This document shows positions 13,001 to 27,400 of a stretch of 64,000 bases of DNA, piece after piece. A model generated the notes under the pieces. The model saw only the letters and a list, made by a program, of their open reading frames with translations. It made no database searches and was not told where the DNA came from. The first letter of the stretch is position 1. Every line of letters begins with the position of its first letter. The DNA is from Aptenodytes patagonicus (Eukaryota; Chordata; Aves; Sphenisciformes; Spheniscidae), in contig NC_134953.1 of the NCBI RefSeq assembly GCF_965638725.1, positions 38,988,854-39,052,853 of the forward strand, given 5' to 3'. The translations under genes were made by a program, and so were the position numbers.

Positions 13001-16000
13001 CAGGCTAAAATCTCCGGCTACTCGCTGCACACACCGGATCCAGCCCAGCAGCCTCGCCTCTGTTCCTGACTGGCTGAAGGCACCCAAGGTCTCCACACAG
13101 CATCTCCCAGGGGACCCTCCCTGCCCCAGCAAGCACCCTGCACTGAGCCTGGGCACACCACCATAGTCCTGGGGCTGGGTGGCACCGAGCACCCAAGTGA
13201 CATTCACCCCGCAGCAGCAGGGATGGCTTCGGAAGGAGGTGGCAGCACCGTTCCATCCCCAGGGTACCTGCTCCTTGGGAGCACAGAAGTCAGGGATGGG
13301 GATGCGGCGGTAGGTCAGCCCCTGGCAGGCATTCTTCTGCTGGCTGAATATCTCCTGCATGGTCAGGCAGCTCTTGAACATCTTCATCTGCTTCTCCGCC
13401 TCCAGGTACACCTCCAGCCACTTCTGGCACTTCAGCAGGTCACCCTTCAGGGTAGCCTCTAGTTGCTGCAGAGGGTGGAGAAACCCTCACCGTAAGACCC
13501 ACTCCTCTTAATTTTTTCAGGATTTTATTTTTTTAGATTCAGGCTGAGACCCCTCTCAAACACCCTGCAGCCAATGCAACACCCCACACCAGGTCCTGGC
13601 CACCGCCTCTGCCCAGGACCACGGTCCCCACCATGCTTGATGGGAGCCTCAGGAGCATCATCTCTCACCACCCTGGGCAGCTCCTCCACGTGGCCGCACT
13701 GCTGCTGGCAGCCAAGCTCTTCCGCTGCCTATCTCCTCTGGAAACCCAGCTGGGAACATCTGCTCTCCTTTCCCCGGGTGCCTTTTACCCTCACTTTCAA
13801 GCTGCGCTATAAATTCTTCGGGGGAGGATCTCCGCTTTGCTCTGCCTTTGCAAACTCTTACACAGTGACAGCGAAATCAGGAGGACTCCTTTATTTTTGC
13901 AGTACGATAAAGAGTGGGTCGACCACCTGGTTTTGCATCAGCTGGGCTGTCCCCAGCCTCCAGCAGACACGGAGGGCACAAGCCAAGCACGGCACCCGAT
14001 ACAACTGCTGCCTCTCATTGCCAAAAGAAATAAGCCCCAAAACAAGCAGCTCTGGGGGGTGAGGGACTATCAAAGCCTGCGGACATCGCCCACGAGGACG
14101 ATGGGAGGGGGAGATCAGCCCTTGCTGGATGGGCAGAAACCCCCGCTGCCCCTAGCACCCCCCCGGCAGGCAGGAGCTCACCTCCAGCTGCTGGGGCGAG
14201 GCAGCGGGCACGGGGATCAGCTCCTCCAGGTGCCCGGGCTCCCGCAGCGTATAGATCTGCTCGTTCCCCTCCAGGACCGCTTCTTCCCGGAGGTTGATCC
14301 AGACGATGCGGGCGTGCTTCCTCTTGGCATCCGTCAGGTACCGCAGGACGCTCCCCAGGGTCTAGGGGAAGGGACAGCAAGGGTGATGGGAGAGCCGGCA
14401 GCCTGTTGTGGGTGACCCTGCCCGCTGCAGGGTGCGTGCCCCTCACCTTGGAGCTGGGCTGTGCCGTCCCGTAGACAGGCATCTTGGGCACCCGTCGGAA
14501 GTTGGCCACGCTCATCTCCTTGGCGGTGCTCAGCACGTCCGGGCAGAAGCGTTCATCCACCACCTGCAGCAGAGCAAAGCCTGGGCAAGGGGTGTCCCCC
14601 CGGCATTGCAGCTGCCCCCTCCTACCCACGGGTTTGCAGAGGGGTTCCCAGCACACCACAACCTCTCACCCATGGTCCCCACTCAGGAGAAGTCCCCAAA
14701 CCCTTCCAACCCCCGCAAGCCAGGGCTCAAAGCCGCACAGCTGCATTTCAAAGGTGGGAGATGCTCTTCTTGCAGCAACACCATGCCAAAGCAGCAGCAA
14801 GCCACCAACAGCTGTGGCCTCCTTCCCCCTGCCACAGCCACCCAGGAGCACCAAGAAAGGTGAAGCTGCAGCTAGGCTTGCAGCTCAGGCTCATCTTATG
14901 GGGTGCTCCAGCATCCTGGTACCGAGGGTCTGTGGGGCCAGACACATCCGTGTGCACAGGGGGTCTGTGGCCACACGCCCATCCTTGCCGAGGATGCAGG
15001 CAGGACATGGACCTGAGACCCCAACATGGACCTGGAGACCCCAAGACTCAGCACCTGCCCTACAACAGGGAAACCCCTTGCTTCTCCCACCCCACCAAAC
15101 CTCTTTGAGGGCGAGCATCCCAGGAAGGCGCCATTCCCAGGGGACAACGAGGAGCCACCAGCCCCATCCCTATGTGCAGGACAGGTACTCACCAGCACTC
15201 GCATCCCTTTGGTGATGAGGTCCCCAGTGACGGTGAGCTCTGACGAGTTCATCTCTGCCTGCAGCCGGTAGAGCTCGGGGTGCCGGCACATCCACCTGCT
15301 GAAGCTGAGGGCAAAGCCCAGGGGGTACTGCCGGCGGGGGGGCCGGGGGGGAACGCGCCATCAGCCTGGGCTCGCACCCCCTGCCCAGACGCAACCCATG
15401 ACCCCACCAAAAAAGCCTGCATTTGCTTGGGAAACTCAGAGGCGGAGACCCCTTCCCTCGCACTACATGGGGAAGCCAAAAAAGAGCAAAGGAGGGTTTT
15501 TTGGGTTGGTATTTTTTTTTACCTGCTCATGAAGGTAGTAGTTGAAAGCAATCAAGTAGAAATAGCGTTCAAGGCTCTGCAAAGTCCTCTGGAGGAAATA
15601 CTCTTTGGTGCTGCTCCCCTGAAAGCAAAGGCAGGTGGGATTCATGATGCCCAACACCGGCTGGTCCTGCAGCCCTGAGCAGACCGGGAGGCTGGGGAAA
15701 AGGCCCTACGCACGCTTGTTTGTGGCTGGCTGAGAAGAGAGACAAGCAAGTAGCAAACAGGCCTGAGGCATATTTTTTTATGCAGCAGGTTTTTTGGGGG
15801 GAAGAGGGGCAGAAATGCCATTTAAGCCGCTCAGAAGGTTTTTTGTGTATTCATGCTAACTTCACCAAGCTGTTTGTTTGGAAAGAAACCACTTCCAAAT
15901 GAGAAGGGTGGGAGGGCAGGGGGCGGGGGGGGGGGGGGGGGGGGAACTACAAAAACCAATCTGGAATAGTTTTTTATGCTTTTTTTTTTTCTTTAAATGC

Positions 16001-19000
16001 AACATTTCAAGTTTTCCGTATTAAATGATGCTTAAAGACATAAATTTGCATTTCGGCTCAAACAAAACCTTCCCTTTAGCCCAAGGACACACCGGGAGCG
16101 GTTCCAACTGGACCCAAGGGGCATTTCTGTCCCAGGGTAGATACACTGTCCAGATGTTAACAGAAGACTCGAACCCAAGGGGAGGGGGTTGGTTAATGCA
16201 GGGTCCTGCCCCCACCCCGGGGTCACCTCCGTGGCCTTCAGCGAAGATGCTCGGGCAGCGGCACCCCTGGGGAGAAAGGTCCCCGTGCCAGCAATGCTGC
16301 AGGTAGGGATGCGGGGAGCCTGTCGGAGACATCACCTCCCAGCCCCATGCGCCGGGTAATGTGAGGAATGGTCAGGGACCCCCCATCTGCCTTCAGAGCC
16401 CAGCGGGACCCCCAGGACCCGCTCCAGGGTCAGCATCTCATGGGGGGTGGCAGACCCCAAATGACGCTAGACAAACTTAAGTAACAGCAAGGCTAGCTTA
16501 TTAATTAGAGACATAAGCCACACGCCCTGTAATATCCTCCATTCCAAGTGTCTCCTCTTTCCCTTCATGCCCAGAAGCCTATGCAGCTGGCTTCAAGCAA
16601 GCTCTCCTCCTCATCATCTTCATCATTACCTCCCCAAACCAGGCGCTTGCCCCAGCAGAGCTATCTCCTCCCAGGGACACAACCTCAAACCCGTGGATTT
16701 TCCATAATTTGGAAACAACCCCCACGCTGCCTCGGGGCAGGGTTTGTACATCCAAACATCCCATCCAACAAATTCACCCGCAATGCCGGCACCAGCAAAG
16801 AAGCACCCAGCACAGGGTCCGCAAGCATCCCTGGACAGCCCATTGGGACCCCCCGCCCAGGATACGATGGAAAATCCTATAAAATGGGGCTGTATATGTA
16901 CAGGGGGTGGGGTCGGTGAGCAGGCTTGCGCATCTCTGACATTATGTGGTTCACTCATGAATATTTACTTGTCCTTTGCAAGAGAAATCCGGCCCACTGT
17001 CATTTATCAAGAGGCAGGGCAGTGGGCTTTGCTCTGGAAACTCAAAACAAAGCCTGCGAGGATGGAGCCATGCTGGGTTTGCCGGCAGAGCAGCTTTTCT
17101 CCCCAAGTGCTTGGGTTCCTGCAATAAAAACCAGCCCTGCACTCTCACCCAAGGTAAATCTCTTAACATTCCCCTTAAACAGGCTTTTGACAAAAAGAGG
17201 GATGATCCACTCGCGTTTCAGCCGTGGAGAGCTGAGTACTGCAGGGGTCCAGCTGTGGCTCAGCATCCCACCCCAGGATGCACCTACCCCTGCATCACCA
17301 TCACTTGAGGACTTAAATCTCCACTTTTACCCCCAACACAGGGCAGAAACCCACAGTCCAGCGTGATATCATTCCTCTGGGCCCAGAAAAGCCCTTCCTC
17401 TCCCCAAAAGCAAGTGGGACTCTGCCGGCTCACCCGGCAAAGCCCCCCGGTACCACCTGCAGCCCCTCCAGCCCTACCAAGCCCAGGCTGGTTTTTCCGA
17501 TGGCCGAGCATCAGCCCCTCTCCCCTCCTCGTCCGCCCCCCCCAGCACATTTTCCTGGCCCGTCGCCATTGTTTAAACCTGCTCTCGCTCCATGCAGACT
17601 TCAAATAAACACTCCTCATTGCTAATTTACGGCAGTGCCCTGGCCGTTTGTTTCCCTGGTGTCGAGGATGACATAGAGCAGCCTTCCTCAGCGGGGAAGA
17701 GTCGGGGAAAGGCTTCGAGGCAGTGGGAAAATCCTCTGCCCTATGCCCAAGCTTCCCCCGCGAGTATCTGCCATCACACGAGCAGCACCAAACATACCCA
17801 AATCCACCCTAAAAAGGGGGTAAAATTTGGGGTTTGGCACTAAACACCAAAAAAGTGCCAGTAAATGCTTTCTTTCCCCACCACTTAATCATTTTCATGG
17901 TGCTTTTCTGCTCCAGCCTATTTGCTTTGGCCACACAGCACCCGATTTAGATTGTCTTTTACAACCGGCCCCGGCACTTCCACTCCGCATTCAGCATGTA
18001 AATGGGAACACTAATCTCTGAACAGGCTGGGATCGGGGCAGCGTTTCCATCTGAGCATTCTCTCTCCATCCATCCATCCATCGCCTGGTGAGGAGCCCCC
18101 CGGTCAGACAGTGGAGACCATGGCTTTCCAACGTGGAAAACCACCCTGATGGCTTTTGAAAGCAAAGGGGGGGGGGGGGAATCTACAGATAGGAAAGCTT
18201 GACCTTGAGTGACTATATTTGCAGGAAAACCTCTAAGCAACAATCCCTCCCAGCTCCCGAGGACTTTTACCAGCCAGGCTGGTATGGATTTTCCAATTTT
18301 AGAGCCGATGAAACCAGGGCACAGGATATTATTTGCCCCCGAGGTCATCTACCAGAAGCAACAGCGAAGCCCAAAACAGCCAGCTTTCCCCCAAATCCCA
18401 GCCTGCTCCATTTTATGGCTCTTAAACAACTGGGAAAAAAAAAAAAAAAAGAGAAGCTCCACAACCTTTCAGGTTTCACGTCCCTGGGAAATTTCCAGCT
18501 CACAGGAAGCTTCAGACTTCCAGAATTTACATTCTTCTCATCCCCGCGCAAAAACAGCTTGATAAATTACCCCGCGCAGGCAGCTTGCATCCGAGCGATC
18601 CTCTAATTAACGTACCTGGATCTGATAGTCCTCCCCGATCCCTTCCAGCTTCTTCTTGTACTCGTAGATGGCTTCCTTCATGTCATGCATCTCCGAGCAG
18701 GAGGCGATGGCACCATCCACCTTGCAAGGAGCAAGCAGAAAGCCGCTCAGCAAGCCCCGGAAGGGGGTCGGACTGACCTTACTCCCTCCCACCCACCCTG
18801 CTGGGGGTTTCGCCGGCACCCCCTTACCTCCTCGACTATCTGCTGGCCTTTGGGGACCATCTCGGTGAAGGTCTGGATGACCCGAAGCCTGTCCCTGGGA
18901 GATGTTTTAGGCAGGTGGGGGAGGCTGGGGTGGGAGAAGAGAGAGATCAAACCGGCCCAGGGGGCACGAGCATCCCCCCTGCCCCAGCCCCGGGGGCTGC

Positions 19001-19451
19001 CCCACTTACTCGGGCTTCTGGGCGGCTCCTCGGTGGTGGTGGAGGATGAGCGTGCCCATGGCCATGGCCAGGTTGGTCCTGCCCACACCGGTCTGGCAGC
19101 CAAAGAGCAGTGCCGGCGGGGGTCTGCCAGGGTCCCGCCGCAGCAGGCTGGGGCTCTCCTAGGAGGGAGGGACAGAGGGATGGGGACCACAGGGGCATCC
19201 AGGAGAGCCGGTTCTGCCACCACCGTGGCCGGGGTGGAGGTGATGGCCCTGCCCAGGCGTGGAGGGGTGGGTGGCATCTCCCCTTTGCTCAGGGGATGGC
19301 ACGGATGGACCGGGACAGCACAATGGGCGGTCCATCTACTGCGTCCCCACGCCCTCCCCAGCTGCCAGCGGTCATTGGCCTGTCCACCCCACAGGAGATG
19401 TTCCCACCACCAGTCCCCAAGCCACCGAGATGAAAACTCCCAGGGGAAAGA

Positions 19452-19482
<31 letters not shown>

Positions 19483-21429
19483 GCCCTGCCATCGAAAGCC
19501 TTGGCATCAAATCCAGATCATTTCTCCCAAACTAGTTTAGGGAAGAGCCACCTCTGCAGGGATGCTGGGAGGTGGCGAGGGATGGTCACCTCCAGCCAGA
19601 GGTAGGGACAAGCAGCTGGACAACATGGACTTCTCCAGCAGGGTCTACAGCAATGGGAACGGGATGCAACCTCAGGCACAGGCATCTTCTAACGGGCAGC
19701 ATCAAGCCAAAAGCAGAAGAAGATGCTCTCAGGGAGTCACGCTCCCCGACAAGGCATCCTTGCTCAGGCGCAGGAGCAAATCCCAACCCGACGTGGCCCT
19801 GCGGGCTGGGTGCTTTTGCTCAGCTCACCCTGAGGAAGCGGATGAAAGCATCGAACTGCTCCTCCAAAGGGGCTCCCTCGGCGGGCAGGGGCAGCCGGTG
19901 GTACCTGCCGGGCACGGGGACAGCCCTCATTAGGAGGATGGGGCCGTGGGGGGGCTTCGTCCCCACCACGGTGGAGGACATGTGGCTTAAGAGGGTATCA
20001 AGAGGAAAGGCAGCCCAGCTTGCAAAAGCAAAGGCACCGACCATATGTGAGGAGGAGGAGAAGGAGGAGGAGGAGGAGGAGGAAGGGCAGCACCTGTAGG
20101 AGGGTAGGAGGAAGACAGGTCTGCGGTAGACCTCCTCCGTCACCTGGATGTCCTCCTCGCACTGCACCCGCACGGCATGGGGCTCGTCCCGCAAGCGCTC
20201 AATGTCGTTGTAGACGTAGTAGACGCTCTCGCTCAGCTGCGCAAAGTCGTGGATCTAGCAGAGATGGAGACCACCATCAAAACCTGTGGGGCATCCACCA
20301 CCTCCGACAACCCCTCCGCTCATCTTTGAGCTGGGGGAATGCATGCACCCCGTTATTGCTGGGGTGATGACCCCCCCCATCCCGTCCCATCTCACCTCCT
20401 TGCGGATGGCCAGCTCCAGGCTCTCCGTCCGCAGCCCCCGCTGCAGGCGCTGGAGGTTCTCGTGCAGGTTCTCCTTGCCCCGGGGGGTATAGGACACAAA
20501 GTCCCCCTCCAACCGCAGGAAGACCACGGGCTCCTCACGGATGCAGAAGAAGACGCACTCCTGTGAAGAGGGGAAGAGTCTGCCCAAAAGCTCTCCTGCC
20601 TTTTTCCACCCCAATTTCGACCATCCCACCAACCTTGTGGCCCTCTCTCTGCAGCTTCTGCAGCACGAGCTTGAAGCCGTTGAGGCTGGGTTGCCCCATG
20701 CCGAACACGGCATAACCTCCTTTGGCTTGTCGGAAATTGGGAGCGCCGCAGCTGCCGGTAGTGTTCAAGACATCTAATTTGCCATATACATCCCTGACCA
20801 TGAAATATTTCCCCTGCAAAACAAGACGGGCAGAGAGAAGATGGGGAACAAGTGGATTTGAGCAAGCAGGCTTGAACACAGCTGGGAAGAAAAGTGGCTT
20901 TTTCTTGGTGATCTTCAAAATTAGCCCCAAAAAACCCCGAGGTCCCCAAACCGCAGGCTGAAATGGGTTTGGCATGGGGTGGCAGTGATACTCACCTGCA
21001 CAAGGTAGTGTTCCAGTGTGGCCTCAGAAATGCGTCCCACCGTGTAGTTGGCCTTCATCAGGTCATCGTGGATCTGAAACTCCTCCCTGCAGTTGTACCT
21101 GCAAAAGCCACGTGCGGGTGGGTAAAGGAAAAAAAAAATGGCATAGGTAAAGATTAAAAAAAGCAATATTTAGGGAAGATGGTGCAGAAAAACAGAGGTC
21201 TGGAAGCAGCAGCAAGGGGATGCAAGAGGCTACCAAGGACTTACGTGATGACCACAGGCGCCACTTTGTTGGTGATGATGGACTTGGCCTTGCTGTTGTG
21301 GAGCCCCAGCGTCTGGAAGGAGTGGATGCTGAGGGAGTGCTGGTCCTCCATGCTGCCGTCGCCCGGCACCCCGCTCTCCAGGGGGGATGCCGAGACTGCC
21401 TGCTGCGCCGCGCTGGCGGTCGTACCCAT
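7047..21429 (-). CDS. PALD1: Paladin (phosphatase domain containing paladin 1)
   Basis: Nineteen coding exons (5'->3'): 21429-21245, 21098-20996, 20813-20634, 20560-20396, 20254-20094, 19904-19829, 19158-19010, 18924-18828, 18720-18616, 15618-15523, 15327-15193, 14563-14447, 14361-14182, 13465-13268, 12917-12777, 12310-12239, 12063-11923, 8821-8666, 7196-7047. Phases agree throughout and give 868 residues (human about 856). The start MGTTAS fits an N-myristoylation signal, as in human. Two cysteine-phosphatase loops are present, CQTGVGRT (C311-R317) and CSSGRGRT (C674-R680); both keep CX5R. Paladin is a membrane-associated, phosphatase-like protein linked to insulin and endothelial signalling; whether it is a pseudophosphatase or a phosphoinositide phosphatase has been debated. 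Exon 8 uses the acceptor after the pyrimidine tract at about 18927-18950, which restores the linker length of the human protein. The exon 3 donor (gttggt) is weak. No break was seen. Identification rests on remembered human sequence. Confidence 0.96.
11449..11745. repeat. Diverged minisatellite in PALD1 intron 17
   Basis: Variants of GGGATGC, CAGGATGG and CACCAGACAGGTGGGATG recur in tandem over about 300 bases, with a loose period of roughly 50-60 bases and heavy divergence. It lies in the long intron between the exons at 11923-12063 and 8666-8821, about 180 bases downstream of the former in transcription order. Nothing else recognisable is in that intron. Confidence 0.7.
15925..15944. repeat. 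20-base poly-G run in PALD1 intron 9
   Basis: Twenty uninterrupted G residues follow a G-rich lead-in from 15919. The run lies in the 3-kb intron between exons 18720-18616 and 15618-15523. Its exact length is likely unreliable in sequencing. Confidence 0.8.
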
Positions 21430-24400
21430 AATCCGCAGGCTGCTGCACCAGGACGGGGAGGCAGCAGCGACCGCAGGGAAAACAAGGAGAGAGAGAGGGG
21501 GAGGAGGAATTTTTTTTTCAGTTGCTCCCGTTTTAGGAAGGGAAAATCCTGGGCGGGCACACGGCACCTCCCCGCCGACAGCCGGGAAGGACAGGCCGGG
21601 GGAAGAAATGCTAACCCAGCCCTTTCCCTCACGCTCCTGCAAAGGGCTTTCTTCCTCCCTGCCTGCCATGCGGCTCCCTCCATCAAGGAGGGTCCGGACC
21701 CGGAGCAGCCGAAAGTGGGGCTGGGGAAGCTGGGGTGGGAAAGGCAAAACGCTGGATCCAGCCCCCCCACATCTGCTGAGTCAGCAGATGGCACTGCAGA
21801 GGGACCCAGCAGCTCCCCGTCCCAGCACAGCCCTTAACCTCGTTCTCCGCTTTCACAGCACCCGTAAACCACTCCAGGGTCCCTCCCCAGGTGGAAAACG
21901 CTTGTACGCCAAGTATATTTTACTAAATATTTAGTGATTTAGGAGCTGCCAGCATGCCTGGAGCAGCGAGCGAGGCTCAGGGAGGTTGCTCCCCAGTCCA
22001 GGCTGTGCATGCATGTGCGTGCACACACGCATGTCAATGCACGTGCAAGCAGAGGAGGAGCTGGTGGGGTGGGGGTTGTGGAGCGCCTGCATGTTATTTT
22101 GCAGCCTCAGAAGTTGTGGGAGGCAGCAAGGAAGAAAGGTGCCCCCTGCACAGCGATAAATAATCCTGCAGTGCTGAGAAACCACCTTGATTGCCCCGGA
22201 GGCATCAGGAGCCTCGAGGCAGCGGAATGAGGGATTTCCTCCAGCTATTAACGAGCAAATCTGAAAGCTGCCTTTAAAGCAGCCGGTTATTCCCATACTG
22301 GAGGAGCACCCTCTCCCCCAGGGCAGGTGGGGGACCCCAGAAGCAGATCCCCCCATCCCCAGGGAGCTCATCCCTAAACAAAGATGAAAGCAAAAGGGCC
22401 AGCCCGGGGCGGGGGGGCTGGCGGCGGCCAGGAGCATCCTGCCACACTCGACCGGTCCAGGACAATGCGCCGACTGTCTGCGCCAGCCAGGGCCGGATCC
22501 TGGTAACCAAGTGAAGCCAGAGATGGCAAGGGGGTAGCCTGGAAAAAAAAACAAAACTCTGCCCACCCCTACCAAGACGGTCCCCAGTAAAATCTCCTTT
22601 GTACTGATGCTGCAAGGGGAATAACCCTGGCAGCATCCAAAGGGGGATGGTACCTGCTCGGTGGCGATACACAGCGCTGGGAAACCAGGGGTGGCTTTAA
22701 CCCAGCCCTACAAATGCTTTTGCAGCTGCTTCGGCTGCCTTGCAAGCAGTACAGGATCAGTCCCTTACTGCAATCCCAGGGAATGCAATGCCCCCAGCAG
22801 CTGCAAATGCTTCAAGGCAGGGAAAAGCCTCCGGAAAATGTGCTATTTCGAGACGGCCATGCCCCGGCAGAGATTTTCCCCTCCTCCCCACCTTCCTTCC
22901 CTGCTCCGCAGAAAACTTGTTGCTCTACCATGAATTTTCTGCACCATTAGGCATTCTCGTTTCTTTTACATGCGAGAGAAGGGGAAAAAAACCAAAAACA
23001 GTTGTTTCAGGCCAGTGCCATTTCTCCAAGTCCCCTTATGCTTTTCTTTCACATAAACGCTGCTGGGGCAGAAATAAAGCAAAAATAAAAAAAACATATA
23101 GGGAGGTTTTGAGTGTTTCAGAGCAGGCGCTCATGGCTTTGGAGAGCTCAGCCAGCAAGCAGGAGGGGGACATTCAGCCAGGATGCTTTTTTTTCCTTAT
23201 TTTGCTCAGAATCGGTGCATCTTTTCAAAAGCAGCCGGCGCAGCGCTATGAGCTGTACCGATCCCGCTGGGTTTGCTCCAGCATCCCTATGCCGGGGGAT
23301 GGAGACTCACCCCACAACTTGCAGGCAGACGCAGGCAGCTTCTATATTTCCTTCGTCATCCTGCCCCCACCGCAGTCACCCACCTTCGCCGTAAATCCCC
23401 CAGGGATATTTTTTTGCCCGACAAACCACACCAGCAAATAACAGACATAAAAGACGCCGGGCAGATTTGAAAATGGTCTTTCAAACCACAAAATGAATGG
23501 AGAGAGGAAATCACATTTCAGCTTCTTTCCCCCCCTCGACTGGGCAGGCAAAAGCAAGCATCTTCTAGAAAAGTACCAAAATGACCCAAAATGGGTGCTC
23601 TGGGCAACCAGGGAACTGCTCTAAAAGCCACTGGAAGAGGGAAGCGCTGGTGTTATCCATATGGGAGCAGCTGTTTACTGGTACCTCTGCATTCGATGGG
23701 AGCGGGATGGCTTACACCCTCCCAGTGACCAACCTGCAAGCTGGGACATAAAATGGGATGGCTGGGGCAGCAAAACCCTATCCCAGGAAACAAGATAAAG
23801 TGATCTTGCCTGAAAACTCTCCCAAATATCGCTGGTGGCTGCGACGAGAAGAGATGCAACGGAGCCACCATCACAGCCCAGCCAAGGAGGGGCAGGAGCC
23901 CAGGGACCAGCCTGTGAGGGACCAACCCACCAAAGGGCTCTGGATTAGGCTAAATATCAGGGTTTTTTCCCCAATAGTTGAACACAGTTAGCAAACACTA
24001 AGCAGGTGCTTAGGCAGGCAACTTACCCTTAAAAAAAAGTAGTTTTATTATTTTACCTGTATTTAAAAGAACCCCACTGCATCCAACGTCTCAGCCTGGA
24101 ATGTTAAGATCTGAGTTATTCCCAAATAATCAGCCGAGCTGGTGGGGCTTTGCTCTGTTTTCATGCCACTATGAAAAGTTAGGAGGCTCAGATGCAATCC
24201 GTGTGGATTTTATGATGGCATTAGCCATCAGCCGGGGTGAGCCGGTTTTGAGCATCCCTTCCCTTGCACGACACCGTATTTAGGGGTTTCCTTTCTAGGA
24301 GAGAGAGGATGCAGAGACAAAACCCCCTGCACAGCATCCTTGCCTCCTGTCTGCATCTTTTCCCCAGGGCAAGGGGCACAGGGACAAACCCCAGAAATAC

Positions 24401-27400
24401 TCACCCAGCCCGCTCAGCCCCTCGCTGGCACTCGCAGCCCTAATCTCAGGGACCTAAAAGCCAAGCCCGAGAGAAATCATGGCTGTGGCCCGTTAACAAA
24501 GAGCCCATTTTCTCCCCAGCCACAAAAAGGACCGACACCCTGCAAGAGGGCATCCTGCCCGAACAAACCGGCGCTGTTCTTCTCCAGGTGTTTTGCCTAA
24601 ATTCAAAGCTCCAGCAGCCGCTGGTTAATTATTCCTGCTGCCTAATGAGAAAGCGGAGCCTACAGGCGGGAAATGTATAGATGCTTCCCTTCCCCTGTAG
24701 ACCCTCTCCCAGCACAATCAGCCCTGCCGAGCCTGGGGCGGACGGGGAATGCCAGAGGAGCCACAGACAGCACTGGGATGCTGCTTGAGCATCCCGAGAG
24801 ATGACACGGGGGCTCTGCGGCCTCTCCCACATAAGTCACGGTGAGGTACAGCGCTCAGGCCCCCACCTCCCCGCCTCACAGAGACGCTCCTCTCCCCCAC
24901 CACCCAGCATGGGGGTTATTCCCGCGCCCGGGGACTTGGCAAGGACTCAAAGCCGGAGCAAACAATGGACTAAATATAGCGGGGGGTGGCCGGGCTGCAG
25001 CTGCAGGATGCATCTGCCCCGGCCGCCACGATGAGGAGGAAGCGTGCACTTGCCCAGCCACCTCATTGTCAGCAGGAAATAAATCAAATAAATCTCCCTC
25101 CGTGCATCCTCAGATAGAAAAAACTATTTTATAGGTTTTTTTAATAAAATGCAAAGCCCTTTGGGAAGCAGCAGCAATTGCAGCATCCTCCTAAGGCAAC
25201 CATCCCTCCCCTGCGCGCGGGGCAGCCCTAGCAGTTTTTCAGCACGGTTTTTCAGTTTTTCGGCATGGATGCATCCACGAGGGACCGGGGGGCACCTGGC
25301 ACCGCTGACCCAAGCAGGGAGGCAGGAAACACCGCGGTGGCCGGCAGGAAGCCCTGGTGCTGCCGGAGGAGCATCACCGAACCCCGGAGGAAGCACTGGA
25401 GCCGAGCCCCCCGCCCCAGCGTGCTCTTTAACCCTCTTTTTCAAAAAACAGTGAAAATAAAACAACACACAAACAGCAAGCCCTTTTCCAGGGGAGCCCG
25501 CGCGTGTCGGGAGATATCCCGGAGCAGAGGCTGCATGGGAACCGGGCTCCTGTTGTTCCAGGTGATGCCAGAAGGAAGCAGCTTGGCTTATTAAAAAAAC
25601 TTAATTAAACAAAAAGGAAAGGTAAGAAGTAACATACTAAGTCGTGGTTTATTTGAAACGCATCATTCGCCCGCCAAGCTGCAAGGGTGAAATAAGGCAA
25701 GGAAGCAACACGACCCAAAATGCCTTAAACCAACACAAAAGCGCTTTGCAATGGGGAGGAAAAGGCTCTGGAAAGCCAACTTTGCAGCAGACAGCTCTGA
25801 TTTTACAAGCCTTGGTTGTGTTGTTATTATTTTTAAACAAGAAAAGCAACCTCCCTCCATTCTCACAGGCTCTGGGCTCCTCAGAGAGCCAGTGTCAACA
25901 GCCAAAAATATAACTAAATAAGCAGCGTTTCCTAGAAAGTACAGAGGTATTTCTCAATCAGGCCGAGATCAGTGATACCAATCCCCTGCATGCCCTGTGC
26001 TCCACCACCGGCATCTGCCAGGGAGTAGGGGGAAGCATCAGTGGGATGCCTTCCCCCAAATCCAAGCAGCAGTGCCAGGATAACGAGGACCCGGCATTTC
26101 ACACCCCCTCCCCAACACGCTCCTGCCTTTTGGCAGAAAACCAAGCGCCACATCCCCATCCTCCACATGACCAACCCGCCTGTAGTTACTTGATTTAAAA
26201 GTCCTTACCCTGAAGTCAGGGAAAGCTGTTTGAGACAGGGAGCAGGGTGAGAAAAAGAAGGCATCCAGGCATGTCACTCCAGAAATGTGGGTGCGACTCT
26301 GCACCCTGCCATGGAGGCAGCTACCGATGGGGAGGATGCTGGTACCTGTTGGGAGGTACCGGGAGTGGTAACCAGGCTGCAGCCCCCTCTCCCAAACCTG
26401 GTTTACAGTGAATTATTAATCAGCAGCGTCAAACCTTCCTCGCTAAGCAAAGCCTGGGCAATGCACGGAAGGAATTAAGATATAAACATGAGTGTCTCAT
26501 TAGCAGGATACAAAACAGACTTGGCTTTTTTGGCTGAGCCACCTTGACTTTGCACAGAGCCCACCTGTAATGGCTAACAGTAGCCCAGGTGCAGGATGCC
26601 CTTTGGATGAGCAGCTACCGCATGCACCCTCTCCCCTCCAAAAAACTCCTTTACTGCCCTTTTTAAAGACCCCCGCCAGGTCCCCTCGCACATCACACCG
26701 GTCCCTGGGGTGCTGCTTCACAGGGCCAAGAGGCGAGAGGCGGTTCATGGACACGCAGGAGGTGCTCAGGCTGCCTGATGTTTAAGTGCAGGGTTTTATC
26801 AATGAGCATCAATGGAAAGAGGAACAAAGCCCTAATTTGCAAGCGCCAGCGCTGCCGGTTGTGCCGTCAGCTCGCTGCCAGCGGTTTCAAGGTCTGCGAG
26901 CATGCTTACTGAAGAGTTTCCTTTCAACAGTGCAAAGAAAAAAAAGCCATAAAGGATGGAGATAAAGGCCGGGGGCATCTCCAAAGAGACGACCGTCCTG
27001 CAGAGGAGCTTTCCTCCAACACCAAATACTCCCCGACTCACCAGGAAGCACCACGGCCCCACGCCCAAATCCACTCCGCCAAATTTTTCACCCTGTGCTA
27101 TTTCCACCTCCTCCCCGCAGGAGGTTTTGCGGCGTGACCCCGCACCGGCTGGCAGCAGGGGGGGTCCCCGAGGGTGGGGACCCTGGGGTGGCACCCACGG
27201 CGCAGCACCCCACTCCCAACCCCAGGAGGCTCAGCGCCACGAGAAGCCCGGCCAGGGCGTTTCGGGAAGGCGAGGGCTATGATTTTGTGCTATTCATAGC
27301 TAACCACCGGCTCCCCTCCCGACAGGGAAGGCTGGCAGAGCAACGGGACGGCTCCATTTACACGGGGCTGCTTTTCAAAGCCGGGCTGCTGCAGACCACA

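Noticed and set aside
19451-19477. 27-base poly-A run as a possible retrocopy tail
   Set aside because: No cDNA-like sequence or target-site duplication precedes it; it looks like simple slippage in an intron.
18685-19605. 306-codon plus-strand open frame across PALD1 exons
   Set aside because: It is antisense to well-supported paladin exons and has no recognisable domain.
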